From assembly GCA_946894095.1 (NCBI GenBank), contig OX335665.1:2366001-2430000 (forward strand): a stretch of DNA of 64,000 bases, written 5' to 3'. Under the pieces are notes generated by a model. That model was not told the DNA's origin, searched no databases, and saw nothing but the letters and a program-made list of their open reading frames with translations. This document shows, in pieces, positions 1 to 10,207 of the stretch; within the stretch, counting starts at the first letter, position 1, and the number at the start of each line of letters is the position of its first letter. A program made the position numbers and the translations under genes. Source of the stretch: Incurvaria masculella. Lineage: Eukaryota > Arthropoda > Insecta > Lepidoptera > Incurvariidae.

Positions 1-42
1 TAGGCTAATATCTGACGGTCAGTTCGGTATTAGCCATCTATT
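1..42 (+). mobile_element. SINE 3' tail fragment
   Basis: The opening bases match the last ~40 bases of the SINE copy at 55213-55580, including the run taggctaatatctgacggtc, and end in the family's tattagccat motif. The rest of the copy lies left of the window. It belongs to the sub-type whose tail carries 'ctgacggtcagt' in place of 'catgacagaa'. Confidence 0.7.
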
Positions 43-235
43 GTAGTCTAGACCGCTGTGTATGTGGGTGCAACGTGACGAAGAACATTTTTTAGGTAGC
101 GGTATGATTACTCTGTACCATTGCCTAATTATGTTACAATAAATTATTTGATTTGATTTGATGTCCAGTTACATAAACAATACATATGAGGCCCTTATGT
201 AGTTAACGCCTTTTTAATAAGTAGGGCAGTATACA

Positions 236-275
236 CTAGCTGAGGTTCCTGGCTTAGCTCGGGCCGATTTAATTA
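236..275 (+). repeat. Fragment of the CCGGCTCCGCTCGG interspersed repeat
   Basis: The stretch tagctgaggttcctggc...ctcggg resembles the left ends of the repeats at 13836, 34738 and 49086, which read tagctgagg-ta-cccggc-tccgctcggg. Only this short end is recognisable. Class unknown. Confidence 0.45.
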
Positions 276-302
276 AAATGTGGTTTCACCCCATCGAGTG
301 TG

Positions 303-629
303 TTATTCAAACGATCGGATGTAGATCTCGATAACAGTGTCAGCAAGAAACAGTCCAAGAAATACACAAAAAAACGCAAAGAAATACGGACTATCGGAAT
401 ACCGCGACAGTCGACAGATTTGTCTGACGGGGCAATTGTCTAAACGTAGCAACGGATCATCGTGATTTTTTATATATTTATTATAGGCCGGATACTGATA
501 TAGGCAGCTTATAGGCTCCCGAGCAAAGGGAGCAGCCAGGTTCGTGTTTAAATTATTGTATTCATTTGTATCATTCAGATTTCTACCTTGCAGCTGAGTA
601 GTTTTTCTTCCCATGGTCATCTTGTCCAC
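303..629 (-). other. Unidentified 108-aa open reading frame with one hydrophobic segment
   Basis: An open frame on the minus strand whose first ATG is at 629, with a second ATG four codons later. Residues ~80-100 are strongly hydrophobic (FFAFFCVFLGLF), which could be one membrane span near the C-terminus. No family is recognised. The surroundings are repeats and no exon signals were seen. It may be a chance frame or a broken gene. The rest of 45-660 shows nothing else, only a diverged AT-rich run near 125-165 resembling a retroelement tail. Confidence 0.2.
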
Positions 630-698
630 CTATATTTTTGTTGTTAATCACTGCCATAATCTTCAGATCAGCCCAGTAGAGCATTTTTTACTTACAGC

Positions 699-2670
699 GA
701 TACGAGAGGACTGAAGTAGGCGGCAGTTAACCGCAGGTCTTTTTCTGTGCGAGAGGTATGAGGTAGGCGGCAGTTTACTGCGGGTTTTTTTCCTGTGCGA
801 GAGGTATGAGGTAGGCGGCAGTTTACTGCGGGTTTTTTTCCTGTGCGAGAGGTATGAGGTAGGCGGCAGTTTACTGCGGGTTTTTTTCCTGTGCGAGAGG
901 TATGAGGTAGGCGGCAGTTTACTGCGGGTTTTTTTCCTGTGCGAGAGGTATGAGGTAGGCGGCAGTTTACTGCGGGTTTTTTTCCTGTGCGAGAGGTATG
1001 AGGTAGGCGGCAGTTTACTGCGGGTTTTTTTCCTGTGCGAGAGGTATGAGGTAGGCGGCAGTTTACTGCGGGTTTTTTTCCTGTGCGAGAGGTATGAGGT
1101 AGGCGGCAGTTTACTGCGGGTTTTTTTCCTGTGCGAGAGGTATGAGGTAGGCGGCAGTTTACTGCGGGTTTTTTTCCTGTGCGAGAGGTATGAGGTAGGC
1201 GGCAGTTTACTGCGGGTTTTTTTCCTGTGCGAGAGGTATGAGGTAGGCGGCAGTTTACTGCGGGTTTTTTTCCTGTGCGAGAGGTATGAGGTAGGCGGCA
1301 GTTTACTGCGGGTTTTTTTCCTGTGCGAGAGGTATGAGGTAGGCGGCAGTTTACTGCGGGTTTTTTTCCTGTGCGAGAGGTATGAGGTAGGCGGCAGTTT
1401 ACTGCGGGTTTTTTTCCTGTGCGAGAGGTATGAGGTAGGCGGCAGTTTACTGCGGGTTTTTTTCCTGTGCGAGAGGTATGAGGTAGGCGGCAGTTTACTG
1501 CGGGTTTTTTTCCTGTGCGAGAGGTATGAGGTAGGCGGCAGTTTACTGCGGGTTTTTTTCCTGTGCGAGAGGTATGAGGTAGGCGGCAGTTTACTGCGGG
1601 TTTTTTTCCTGTGCGAGAGGTATGAGGTAGGCGGCAGTTTACTGCGGGTTTTTTTCCTGTGCGAGAGGTATGAGGTAGGCGGCAGTTTACTGCGGGTTTT
1701 TTTCCTGTGCGAGAGGTATGAGGTAGGCGGCAGTTTACTGCGGGTTTTTTTCCTGTGCAAGAGGTATGAGGTAGGCGGCAGTTTACTGCGGGTTTTTTTC
1801 CTGTGCGAGAGGTATGAGGTAGGCGGCAGTTTACTGCGGGTTTTTTTCCTGTGCGAGAGGTATGAGGTAGGCGACAGTTTACTGCGGGTTTTTTTCCTGT
1901 GCGAGAGGTATGAGGTAGGCGACAGTTTACTGCGGGTTTTTTCCTGTGCGAGAGGTATGAGGTAGGCGGCAGTTTACTGCGGGTTTTTTTCCTGTGCGAG
2001 AGGTATGAGGTAGGCGGCAGTTTACTGCGGGTTTTTTTCCTGTGCGAGAGGTATGAGGTAGGCGGCAGTTTACTGCGGGTTTTTTTCCTGTGCGAGAGGT
2101 ATGAGGTAGGCAGCAGTTTACTGCGGGTTTTTTTCCTGTGCAAGAGGTATGAGGTAGGCGGCAGTTTACTGCGGGTTTTTTTCCTGTGCGAGAGGTATGA
2201 GGTAGGCGGCAGTTTACTGCGGGTTTTTTTCCTGTGCGAGAGGTATGAGGTAGGCGGCAGTTTACTGCGGGTTTTTTTCCTGTGCGAGAGGTATGAGGTA
2301 GGCGGCAGTTTACTGCGGGTTTTTTTCCTGTGCAAGAGGTATGAGGTAGGCGGCAGTTTACTGCGGGTTTTTTTCCTGTGCAAGAGGTATGAGGTAGGCG
2401 GCAGTTTACTGCGGGTTTTTTTCCTGTGCGAGAGGTATGAGGTAGGCGGCAGTTTACTGCGGGTTTTTTTCCTGTGCAAGAGGTATGAGGTAGGCGGCAG
2501 TTTACTGCGGGTTTTTTTCCTGTGCGAGAGGTATGAGGTAGGCGGCAGTTTACTGCGGGTTTTTTTCCTGTGCGAGAGGTATGAGGTAGGCGGCAGTTTA
2601 CTGCGGGTTTTTTTCCTGTGCGAGAGGTATGAGGTAGGCGGCAGTTTACTGCGGGTTTTTTTCCTGTGCG
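699..2670. repeat. 48-bp minisatellite, about 41 units
   Basis: A tandem array with unit length 48 bp. From the first gtgcgag at 747 to the last at 2666 is 1919 bases: 40 units with one single-base deletion (a six-T instead of seven-T run near 1940). A diverged unit precedes it at 699-746. Units are almost identical; the variants seen are gcaagagg for gcgagagg, gacag or agcag for ggcag, and the shorter T-run. Each unit holds the small inverted repeat gcagt-tt-actgc. Because 48 is divisible by three, long stop-free frames run through the array on the minus strand (up to ~680 codons), giving 16-residue protein repeats. I treat these as by-products: no start context, no splice signals, and one frame borrows its first residues from the adjacent SINE. 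Confidence 0.97.
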
Positions 2671-2695
2671 CGCTTTGCTGACTATCTCCCGCACC

Positions 2696-3062
2696 CTTTT
2701 TATGTGACTGGACATCAATGACTAATACCACACTCCCGTCATGATATTAGCCCAACTCACCGCATTCCCTTGGGAATAAGTCTCCATGCCTTCCCTTTAT
2801 GAATACGGCTACATTTAGCTGGATAAAAAACACGGATATCTTGTTTGCCATTGCCACCATATTTTTGTCTAATGAAATGGTACAGTAGGAGAAAGCGGGT
2901 CTTCAGTTTTAAATTTATTCCGAGACGGATAGATCGCATTCGTAACGAAATCCATTTAGCTAACTCAAAAAGTGAAAGATAGTGGTGCAAGAACGGGGCA
3001 GGGAATTCAACCCATGACCTCTGGCATGTAAGGTTGATCCACCCGACCCTGCGCTACGAACT
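2696..3062 (-). mobile_element. SINE, tRNA-like head
   Basis: Read on the minus strand this copy starts with a tRNA-like head (gttcgtagc at the right end, B-box-like region near 3005-3020). It continues with the shared body and ends in the tail ccagtcacataaaa at 2696-2712. It is diverged, with several small indels, and abuts the minisatellite. Confidence 0.85.
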
Positions 3063-3107
3063 TTGTTCATTTGTGTATTGTTAGATATCTCGATAAAAAT
3101 ATAACTG

Positions 3108-3245
3108 CTTGAAAAATGCACGGTGCGGTGTTGTCCGCGCGGACGAGCCGTGGCTAGCGAAGCAGCTCGGGTCACGGTTCGTGGCGTCCACTCGGAGCGG
3201 TTTCCAATCTAACTGCGGACGGAGCGCGCGGACGCTTCGCCGAAT
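3108..3245. other. GC-rich island, unexplained
   Basis: A short stretch much richer in G+C than its neighbours, with many CpG steps and the palindrome gtccgcgcggac at 3137-3148. No repeat family in the window explains it. Both strands have open frames of about 70-110 codons through it, none resembling a known protein. Confidence 0.4.
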
Positions 3246-3262
3246 CGTAAACGAGGGAAATT

Positions 3263-3340
3263 CTATACCGCTATAAATGCGGTTTTCTAGACTCAGGAGT
3301 CCTGATTCCTGATTACTGAATGCGTGGAATAGACCTGCTG
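3263..3340. mobile_element. Half copy of the CAGGCCTATTCC fold-back element
   Basis: It matches the right half of the element at 12910-13120: ctataaa-gcggttttct, then ggagtcctgattcctgatta, then gaatagacctgctg. The left inverted arm is missing, so this is a solo arm. Confidence 0.75.
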
Positions 3341-3412
3341 TTGAGGGATACGGCACGAGTCCGTGACGTACGGACGGATAATGGCGACATCGTGAAAACT
3401 TTATCAAACAAA

Positions 3413-3630
3413 AATCGTTCATCCAATGCGATTATACCAACCCGGGCGGGATAAACCCTACCACCTATTAAGTAAGGAAGGGGACCTACAGTTTCAAGTG
3501 GAAACCGAATCACGGCCAGCCTCTCTCAACGGTCGAAAGGTCACCCATCCAAGACCAGATCGGACCCAGCGTTGCTTAACTTCGGAGAGCGATCGCCGAA
3601 GTGTCGCGCCACTGGGCCATTGAGGCTGAC
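3413..3630 (-). mobile_element. SINE, 5S-rRNA-like head, 3' truncated
   Basis: On the minus strand the head at 3630-3540 carries the internal control region of 5S rRNA: box A-like gaagttaagcaacg, then ggtc, then box C-like ggatgggtgacc. It is followed by the shared body up to cgcattggatgaacga. The last ~190 bases of the family are absent. Confidence 0.88.
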
Positions 3631-4519
3631 AATTATTGTAATTATTGTAATTAAGGTCATAAATCAATTAACGATACATTTTGATTTCCTAGCACGCAAA
3701 AGCTATTTTCACATTCAGTTTTTATATCCGATCTGCCCTTTTTTGCACCTTAAGCAACGCGCGGGCGCCCACATAAGAATCTGACGTATGACCTCAAATA
3801 ATGTTGTAGATACTGGAAAAACAAGAAACTCGCAAAGGCTGGTGGGCGTAAATTCAATAATGTATATATTACTATCAACGTGCTATTTTTATTGAGTATG
3901 CGGGCCACCATGTACTGTCGGTCCACTTCCCTACTTACTAGGTTAGAATCTAGCTACTTACTAGGTGATAGGGATAACACCCGGGTAAGATTTACGAAGC
4001 AGCTACAAGGAATTGTATGCGTGTTTTAAGTCCAGTCAAAAGTAGCCATTGTTTATTTCTATGAAGAAATATTTCTTATAAATAAATATATTTATTTATA
4101 AGAAATAAATATATTTATTTAACTATTTTATATAAATATTTAAAATTTAATATATAAATTTATTTATATATAAAAAAATATTCTTGAATGTTTACTATTT
4201 AAATAATTTTTTAAATGGTTTAAATGAAATAAATACAGTTAAGTAAATAAAAACACGTAGCAATGCGTAGTTTTAGTTGTTATTTATTTATCTATGGATA
4301 ATTATTTATTAATTAAGCATTTTTTTCTTCGCTACCATAAAAAATTAAAATCCCTTATGACGGGGTAAGATTAGAAATTGCCTGAGGTAATATTTCCACA
4401 TTTTCATTGTACTTCTGTATGCAATGCATAGTCAGAGATTTAGCTTTGGAATTAGTTTCATCTTATAAATACTTCGTTCATAAATAGTTGCTAGTGGAAT
4501 TCGCTGTATATATTAAATC

Positions 4520-4520
<1 letters not shown>
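3631..4520. other. AT-rich spacer, no gene seen
   Basis: Non-coding sequence. Around 4060-4200 it is almost pure A+T with palindromic runs (aaatatatttattt). Nothing else is supported here. Confidence 0.6.

Positions 4521-4566
<46 letters not shown>
4521..4566. repeat. (TA)n microsatellite
   Basis: An uninterrupted TA dinucleotide run of about 22 repeats, bounded on both sides by tcgaata, which makes the whole locus a near-perfect palindrome. A frame reading YIYIYI crosses it and is not a gene. Confidence 0.95.
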
Positions 4567-4568
<2 letters not shown>

Positions 4569-4629
4569 ATATATTTTTTTGCCAAAATTCCGGTATGGAA
4601 AATGGAAAAGCTATTCGTTGATAACCTTG

Positions 4630-4695
4630 TAGAAGTCCTCATATGTTACTCAAGTTGTCCGAAAGTCCTCGCATGTTACTCAAGTAGTGTCCGAG
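4630..4695 (+). repeat. Two-copy 32-bp tandem repeat
   Basis: The phrase aagtcctc-atgttactcaagt-gtccga occurs twice in direct succession. No function seen; flanking DNA to 5040 is unassigned. Confidence 0.7.
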
Positions 4696-5042
4696 TTTTT
4701 TGCAAGGCAAGATATATTTGACACACTGTACATACACACACCTCCTGCGTTTCTGTTCGGAGAATCAACACGTTTGTGGTGTTGGATTATGGCCCTTGTG
4801 GCTATGGAGGTAAGAATCAGTCGCGTCATGACATGGAGGCCGTCCTGTCGACTATATTTCTGTACCGAGAAGTAGCCGTGGGTTATAAAACATGAAGCTA
4901 CAACATCTGGAGCCGCTGCTGTTTCGTGTCTGCGTTGGTTTTAGTTAGATATATTAAAAATAGAATAATATAAATTTGAATTTTGCATCCTCCCGGAAGA
5001 ATACTACAAAATACGAAAATATTCTCAGTGGCCTACTCAAAG

Positions 5043-5392
5043 TTTTTTTTTTTCATGTAACTTGACAAGGATCGCTCACAATTACCGTTATAAAATTAGT
5101 CCAATACACCACATTCCCGAAGGAATCAGGTGTCTTGCCAGGACCTTCTCTTTCATAAGCGCGGTTACATTAAACTGGATGGAAACCATGGACAATTTTG
5201 CAGTGCCGCTTCAACCATAGTTTCATACAATACGGTGGTATCAATCTAGTAGGGAAAGGGGACCTACAGTTTAACATGGATTCCGAACATTGGAGTTGCT
5301 CGCATTTGTGATGAAATGCACTTATCCAACTTAGAGGAAGAAAGTAGTGCATGAACGGAGCGAGGATTTGAACCCAGACCTCTAGTATGCTA
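5043..5392 (-). mobile_element. SINE, tRNA-like head, diverged
   Basis: The minus-strand copy ends at an A-run (T-run at 5043-5053 on the plus strand). The body motifs tccatccagttt, gaaggtcctgg and the tRNA-like B-box equivalent gggttcaaatcc (near 5370) can be read. The extreme 5' end of the head is missing. Confidence 0.82.
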
Positions 5393-6020
5393 GTAAATCT
5401 ATATGTATTTATGTATGAAACAATTTCAACTCTATAGGTTTTCTAAACTCTTCCTGCCGCGTGAAAAGCCGTAACATTTTTCAAACAAATCTGTTAGATG
5501 ATAGTAGCGATGTCTGTTGGATAAGCAGTTCTCTGCCATTATCTAGATAGGTCATTTGGCTAGAGCAGAATTTCCTAAGTTTGCCTAGTTGGTGGGCCGC
5601 GAGGCTGTTGGGCATTATTTTGTGCCATGGGTAATATGGTAAATTTCTGAAAAGAAGAATTTGCAGAATTGTCCTCCTACTCGCCCGCCCTACAAATCTG
5701 GAAATTCTGAGTTAATGAATCAGGAGTGTTCTCAGGAGAGGAATTTACTTTGACATTTCTTTGGCTTTCTGGTAATTAATCGCAGCGCTAGACGGATATA
5801 GGCTCGAAATGAAAAATACTCATATGTTTCAGAATTCAGCGCTTACGAAAAATTACATATCCATTTCCAATGGATATAAATGCACAAGAATAGGTCAAAC
5901 GTTATTGTTGATTCAATGAGGATTCAGAAGTGTGTATTCCGCACGTAACCTAATTAGCGTAAAAATTGTCCTCCACAAGCCTGAGTCCGCTAATAGATAA
6001 CTCTAATATTTTGTGTGATT
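5393..6020. other. Spacer, nothing recognised
   Basis: No repeat family, exon signal or convincing reading frame was found in this stretch. Confidence 0.5.
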
Positions 6021-6060
6021 CCGGGGTACGGAACCACTGCTTTCCGCCGATGCACTTGAT
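6021..6060 (-). mobile_element. RTE C-terminal scrap, inverted
   Basis: Read on the minus strand this encodes a short piece equivalent to IKCIGGKQWFRTP, the end of the RTE reading frame also found at 14131 and 63760. It joins head-to-head with the plus-strand RTE fragment that begins at 6061, with no spacer. Confidence 0.75.
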
Positions 6061-6416
6061 TGCACTCTGAGGTCTGACCTTCCGCAAAATTGAAATACCC
6101 GAATATATGACCAGTGCGTCCTCCCGGTTATGACGTACGGGTGTGAAACGTTGACTCTGACGGTCGCCGTTGTCCAAAGGTTGAAAGCTGCCCAGCGAGC
6201 AATGGAGCGAGCCATGCTGGGAATATCGCTACGGGATATGGTGCGTAACGAGGCAATCCGCCGACGTACCAGAGCAGTCGATATTGGACACCGGGTGGCT
6301 AAGCTCAAGTGGCAGTGGGCTGGTCACGTCAGCCGAAGAGACGACGACCGTTGGAGTAACCGTGCCCTACACTGGCGGCCGTGGACAGGAAATCGGAGTG
6401 CGGGAAGACCACCCCA
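6061..6416 (+). pseudogene. RTE-clade retrotransposon ORF fragment (post-RT region)
   Basis: This encodes the C-terminal region after the reverse transcriptase core: YDQCVLPVMTYGCETLTLT, then QRAMERAMLGISLRD, RRRTRAVDIGHRVAKLKW, WAGHVSRRDDDRWS and W-RPWTG-RSAGRPP. These are hallmarks of the RTE/BovB group. The fragment ends abruptly at the GRPP motif and runs into unrelated sequence. The same segment occurs at 59262-59846 (minus) and, with an internal deletion, at 63045-63880 (plus). Confidence 0.88.
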
Positions 6417-6469
6417 CAAATCTAACATCCATGTATAGACAATTCCATCAAATTTGGCCGCTCCTACTA

Positions 6470-6636
6470 AGCGTTAGTGGCTCCGCGGCGGCACCTCGTC
6501 CGAACGGGGTCGCGGGAGCCTCCCAGCTTCATTCATTCACGCAGACACGCGGCGCTGTCCGCGCTCGCTCCAACGGCACTCCGCCGCGCCGGCCGTCCCC
6601 GGCGACGGCGAAGCGGGGTCCGTTTGAGCACGTAGT
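6470..6636. other. GC-rich island, unexplained
   Basis: About 165 bases rich in CpG (gcggcggcacc, ccgcgccggccgtccccg). It is open in frame with the RTE fragment upstream, but nothing retroviral or RTE-like is visible in the translation. It ends next to a small SINE tail piece (6638-6668, minus). It could be an exon, a promoter-proximal segment or captured DNA. Confidence 0.35.
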
Positions 6637-6637
6637 C

Positions 6638-6668
6638 TTTGTGGGACTGGACATGGATGGTTAATAGC
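6638..6668 (-). mobile_element. SINE tail scrap
   Basis: On the minus strand it reads tattaaccatccatgtccag, the penultimate segment of the SINE tail. Confidence 0.65.
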
Positions 6669-6747
6669 CATCGAGTCAAATTGGATCAGCAACGAAACTC
6701 ATCGGTAAAGCGGCAGCGTAGCTAGTTTACAGTGATAATACGCTCGT

Positions 6748-6795
6748 TAATATAATATAATATATTAATATAATATATATATAATATATAATAAC
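6748..6795. repeat. AT-rich simple repeat
   Basis: Degenerate taatataata repeats lie directly left of the GACG-linked element. Confidence 0.7.
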
Positions 6796-7024
6796 GATAA
6801 TACGTTTTTTGTATGTCCCCCCCCCCTTAATTTTTTTATCTTACCTATTTGTTGTTATAGCGGCAAAATAAATACACACTCTGTGAACATTTCGGCTGCC
6901 TACCTATTATGGTTCACGAGATACCGCCCTGTGACAGACGGACGGACGGACGGACGGACGGACGGACAGCGGAGGCTTAGTAATAGGGTTCCGTTTTCAC
7001 CCTTTGTGTACGAAACCCTAAAAA
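6796..7024 (+). mobile_element. GACG-microsatellite-linked repeat, 5' truncated
   Basis: The copy contains the family core ttgttatagcggcaaaataa, then cacactctgtga, a (GACG)n run at 6936-6967, agcggaggcttagtaatagg, and the right end tacg-aaccctaaaaa. The left end (ccaagtgcgagtcggactcgc) is missing. I recall this family as abundant in Lepidoptera; its class is uncertain. Confidence 0.85.
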
Positions 7025-7126
7025 GGCTGTGGATTTATCTTGCTTACTCACTCTCAACTATATCAAAAGTTTCATACCTGGAACAAGAGAAACACATTAT
7101 TAATTGGGATACAAAAATCAACACAA

Positions 7127-7540
7127 ACATTTTTTTTATGCGACCTGACATGGATGGCTAATACCACACAACTACTGTTATGATATTAGCCCAATACACC
7201 ACATGCCCGAAGGAATTAGGTGCCATGCCAGGACCTTCCCTTTATGAGCACGGCTACATTGAACTGGATGGAAAACACGGACAATTTTTCATTGCCGCTT
7301 CGACCATCTTTTCATCCAATGCGATGGTACCAACCCGGGCGGGCTTAAACCCTACCACCTAGTAGGGGAAGGGGACCTACAGTTTTACATGGATTCCGAA
7401 CCATGGAGCAGCTCGCATTCGTGACGAAATGCACTTATCGAACTCTGAAAGAGAAAGACAGTGGTGCAAGTTGGTATTGAACCCGGGCCTCTGGTACGCT
7501 AGGCCAGTCCCCGCGCCACTAGGCTACGAGCCGCTCAACC
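7127..7540 (-). mobile_element. SINE, tRNA-like head, near full length
   Basis: A well-preserved minus-strand copy. The right end ggctacgagccgctc is the start of the tRNA-like head (A-box-like tagcctagtgg), with a B-box-like gggttcaatacc. The shared body follows, and the tail is ccatgtcaggtcgcataaaa at 7127-7150. An open frame of 60 codons inside it is fortuitous. Confidence 0.92.
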
Positions 7541-8556
7541 ATTTAAGAGATTGAAAAGAGACACAAACATTAGATTACTATAACTACCTCAATAGAAAGA
7601 CGATGATAAGATAAGGTCGTATCATCCAAACGTTCAATAGTTATTCCTTGGCATATTTGAAATACAAAAATTAGATAACAGTTGGTTTTCACAATATGTA
7701 TTTCTCTACTATAATAATAAATACAATTCTAATCACAAAATTCTCACGTGCAAACGTTCCTATGTTAAATCTGGCAACGTATCAGATGATTCGAGAAAAC
7801 ACGGCAGCTGCGAAACTGCTTATCAGTAGTTTTGCGCTGTCTAGCACGGTTCTGCGCGAAAAGGATGGAAGATACATTATTTATGGTTCACAGTTACAAG
7901 TCTCCGCAAGAAAACAAAATTAACTATGATTCATAAAATACGGCATTAGGTAAAGTCTACCTCTATCTTTTAGCTTGAAATGTACCAAAAAGTCGATGGT
8001 GACCTCTTCTTCTCTCCATTGATGTTTTCGGATGGCTTCGAACAGACCATTATTGGTTTATTTGATATTGGTATATTTGCCCACCACAGTGCATTCCAGA
8101 AGGAACTAGGTGCCATGCCCGAACCTTCCATTTACTTGAATAAAGAACGCGTTTTAGGTCATAAGTATTGTTAGACGCAATTTAAGAATATTCTTAAGCT
8201 GGCTTGCACCAGATCTGGTTAAAGTTAATGAAATTGTTAAGATTTTCTATCCTTAGTTAATACAATACGAAGAAAGAAAACAGATATATTAGCATTAACG
8301 TTAAACACATATGGTGCACGCCACCTTGAGTATCATTTTTTTTTTTGGGTTTCGTCCGACATACGATCACTTCGTTGTCCATCTGTCTATCGAAATCGTT
8401 TTTTTTTTATTAATATGTATATTTAGATAGTATTAAGTAGAAATTAATAACAAATGAATATATAAGGCACTATGCCTTGGAGCTGTAAAACTTCTAAGTC
8501 AACGTGATAAAAAAAGATGGCCATTTATATTGCATATTCTATTCTTCACAATTAAT
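7541..8556. other. Spacer with one small SINE scrap
   Basis: There is no gene. At 8063-8130 a minus-strand SINE scrap is recognisable (attccagaaggaactaggtg, cc-gaaccttcc). Around 8330-8420 there are T-runs. Frames of 60-75 codons here resemble nothing known. Confidence 0.5.
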
Positions 8557-8857
8557 AAAAAAACAGGCCAAGTGCGTGTCGGACTCGCATACGAAGGGTT
8601 TGGTACCATTATACAAGATTTGACGCAAAGAAATAACATTTCTTGTATAATGGCCTCCTTAATCTTGTATTTGTTTTTAATGCTTACATTTTTTTTTAAA
8701 TACACACTCTGTGCAAATTTCAGCTGTCTACCTATTACGGTTCATAAGATACTGCCCAATGGCAGACGGACGGACGGAAGGATGGACTGACGGACGAAAA
8801 GCGGAGGCTTAGTAATAACGTTTCGTTTGGCACCCTTTGGGTACGGAACCCTAAAAA
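8557..8857 (+). mobile_element. GACG-microsatellite-linked repeat, both ends present
   Basis: It starts aaaaaacaggccaagtgcg, carries gtcggactcgca and the left inverted arm gaagggtttggtacc, and holds a degenerate GACG run at 8764-8800. It ends gggtacggaaccctaaaaa. The middle is replaced by unrelated AT-rich sequence. Left and right ends form a short inverted repeat (gggttccgtacc/ggtacggaaccc in the consensus). Confidence 0.85.
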
Positions 8858-9718
8858 TATTGGGTAATAAATTATAGTTTTGCACGAAACCCTTTGTGCG
8901 CCAGTCAGAATCGCACTTGTCCAACTTTTTTAAGCGTACGACTTTCCGTTTATTTTTTTTCGAAAGTCTAGCCTTTATAACATAATGAGTTACAAAGGAG
9001 AAGCATGATACCTAATTAACAAGCTAAAAAATGTGTTAAATGGTTATGAAGTAACGAGGAACCAAAAATATGGCCAAAAGCAGTATATTCTCGCTCTCAT
9101 TCTGGGTCAAACGCGCCAAAGGTCGGCGAATTACCTGAGGAATTTTATTAAAATATCTGGGCGCGCACAAAATGTTTTAAGTAAAACCGAGGTTTTGACG
9201 AACCCGCATCGCCTGCGTCGACTTTCGACATCGCTCTTGTACTGCATAGAGCAAGCAAAATAAAAAACTATAAAACTATACTTAATTTGCTAACTTATTA
9301 TGAAGCTCATGAAGCATACTTAATAATAGTTCCGAATTAGTTTTTTGCATGCTTGCTCACATTTGTTATCGTACCATGGTAATTTATTAATAAATTTGTC
9401 GGTAGGTATCGAGAAACATGTATGGGGAGGATGTTCTTTTTTTGTCACCGATTTTCATGGCATTTTTAGAATTTGCTAGTTTTTCAATTAAAATTTCATT
9501 TATTTACACTTTTTGGTAGTCAAACTATACTATGTAAATTACGTCACAAACAGATAGTTTCGCAAAGAAACTTCACTTGTTTACATAAAATCTGCAATTA
9601 TGAAATACACACTTGGATCTAAATGCTACAGCCAAACAATTCCTAAGTGATTAAGAAAAATTACAAAGATAAAGGAAACACTTGAGTGTGTTACTTTTGC
9701 ATAACTTCCTGTTATTAC
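8858..9718. other. Spacer; moderately GC-rich unassigned block at 9040-9250
   Basis: The block at 9040-9250 stands out from the AT-rich flanks and includes an open frame of 76 codons. The translation is not recognised and the other frames have stops. It could be a conserved non-coding element or a decayed transposon. Confidence 0.3.
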
Positions 9719-10042
9719 GGGCCGAGTTTAACATTAAAAAATAACGTCTACGTATGGATAAACACGTTACTTTTTATGGACAGTATGGAACGGAGCTGAT
9801 TCAACTCCATGCGATTCACTAAAAGTGATGTGTTTGATTATTGATTAACTCAGACGCGTCTAAGTGCAATCGGGTTTTAGGGCCGAGTGTACGAAACGAC
9901 AAAAAATCCAAATCAACGTCAAAGTATGATTAAACACGTCACTCTGTGCGGACAGTATGGATGGAACTCTATGCGGTTCACTAAAAGTGACGTGTTTGAA
10001 CATTGATTAACTCAGCCGTCTCTTCGTGCAATCGAGGCTTAG
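9719..10042 (+). mobile_element. Two tandem copies of a ~160-bp repeat with a CACGTCAC...GTGACGTG inverted core
   Basis: Copy one (9719-9879) and copy two (9880-10042) both begin gggccgag. Both contain aaacacgt-actttttatgga-style left arms and the matching right arm ctaaaagtgacgtgtttg, and both end attaactcag-cg-...tgcaatcg. Other copies are at 17158-17303 (minus) and 41741-41893 (plus). Size and the internal inverted repeat suggest a non-autonomous DNA element. Confidence 0.75.
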
Positions 10043-10049
10043 ACTGCTA

Positions 10050-10207
10050 GGCTGAGATCAATATTAGTAACAGAAACTAACACTAACGAAAAGTATTACT
10101 TTGTGACGTCAATTTACATTCTTTTTACATTTCGTCCGTACAAAATGTGTCAAAGTTACTACATAAAGCACTACTTTTCGTTAGTCTTAGTTTCTGTTAT
10201 CTCAGCC
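10050..10207. mobile_element. Fold-back (MITE-like) element, GGCTGAGAT termini
   Basis: The left end ggctgagatc...cagaaactaa-actaacgaaaagt is the inverted complement of the right end acttttcgttagtcttag-ttctgttatctcagcc. The arms are about 45 bp and total length about 158 bp. A second member is at 44920-45078. Confidence 0.85.

Noticed and set aside
699..2670. CRISPR array
   Set aside because: Units are contiguous with no unique spacers, and the sequence is eukaryotic.
663..2731. Long minus-strand reading frames (365, 679 and 263 codons) made of 16-residue repeats
   Set aside because: They are created by a 48-bp tandem array with no stops in several frames. The three frames overlap the same DNA, and one takes its start from SINE sequence.
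6130..6664. An RTE-plus-GC-island fusion protein
   Set aside because: The frame is open across the junction, but it has no start, the RTE part is truncated on both sides, and the downstream part is unrecognised.
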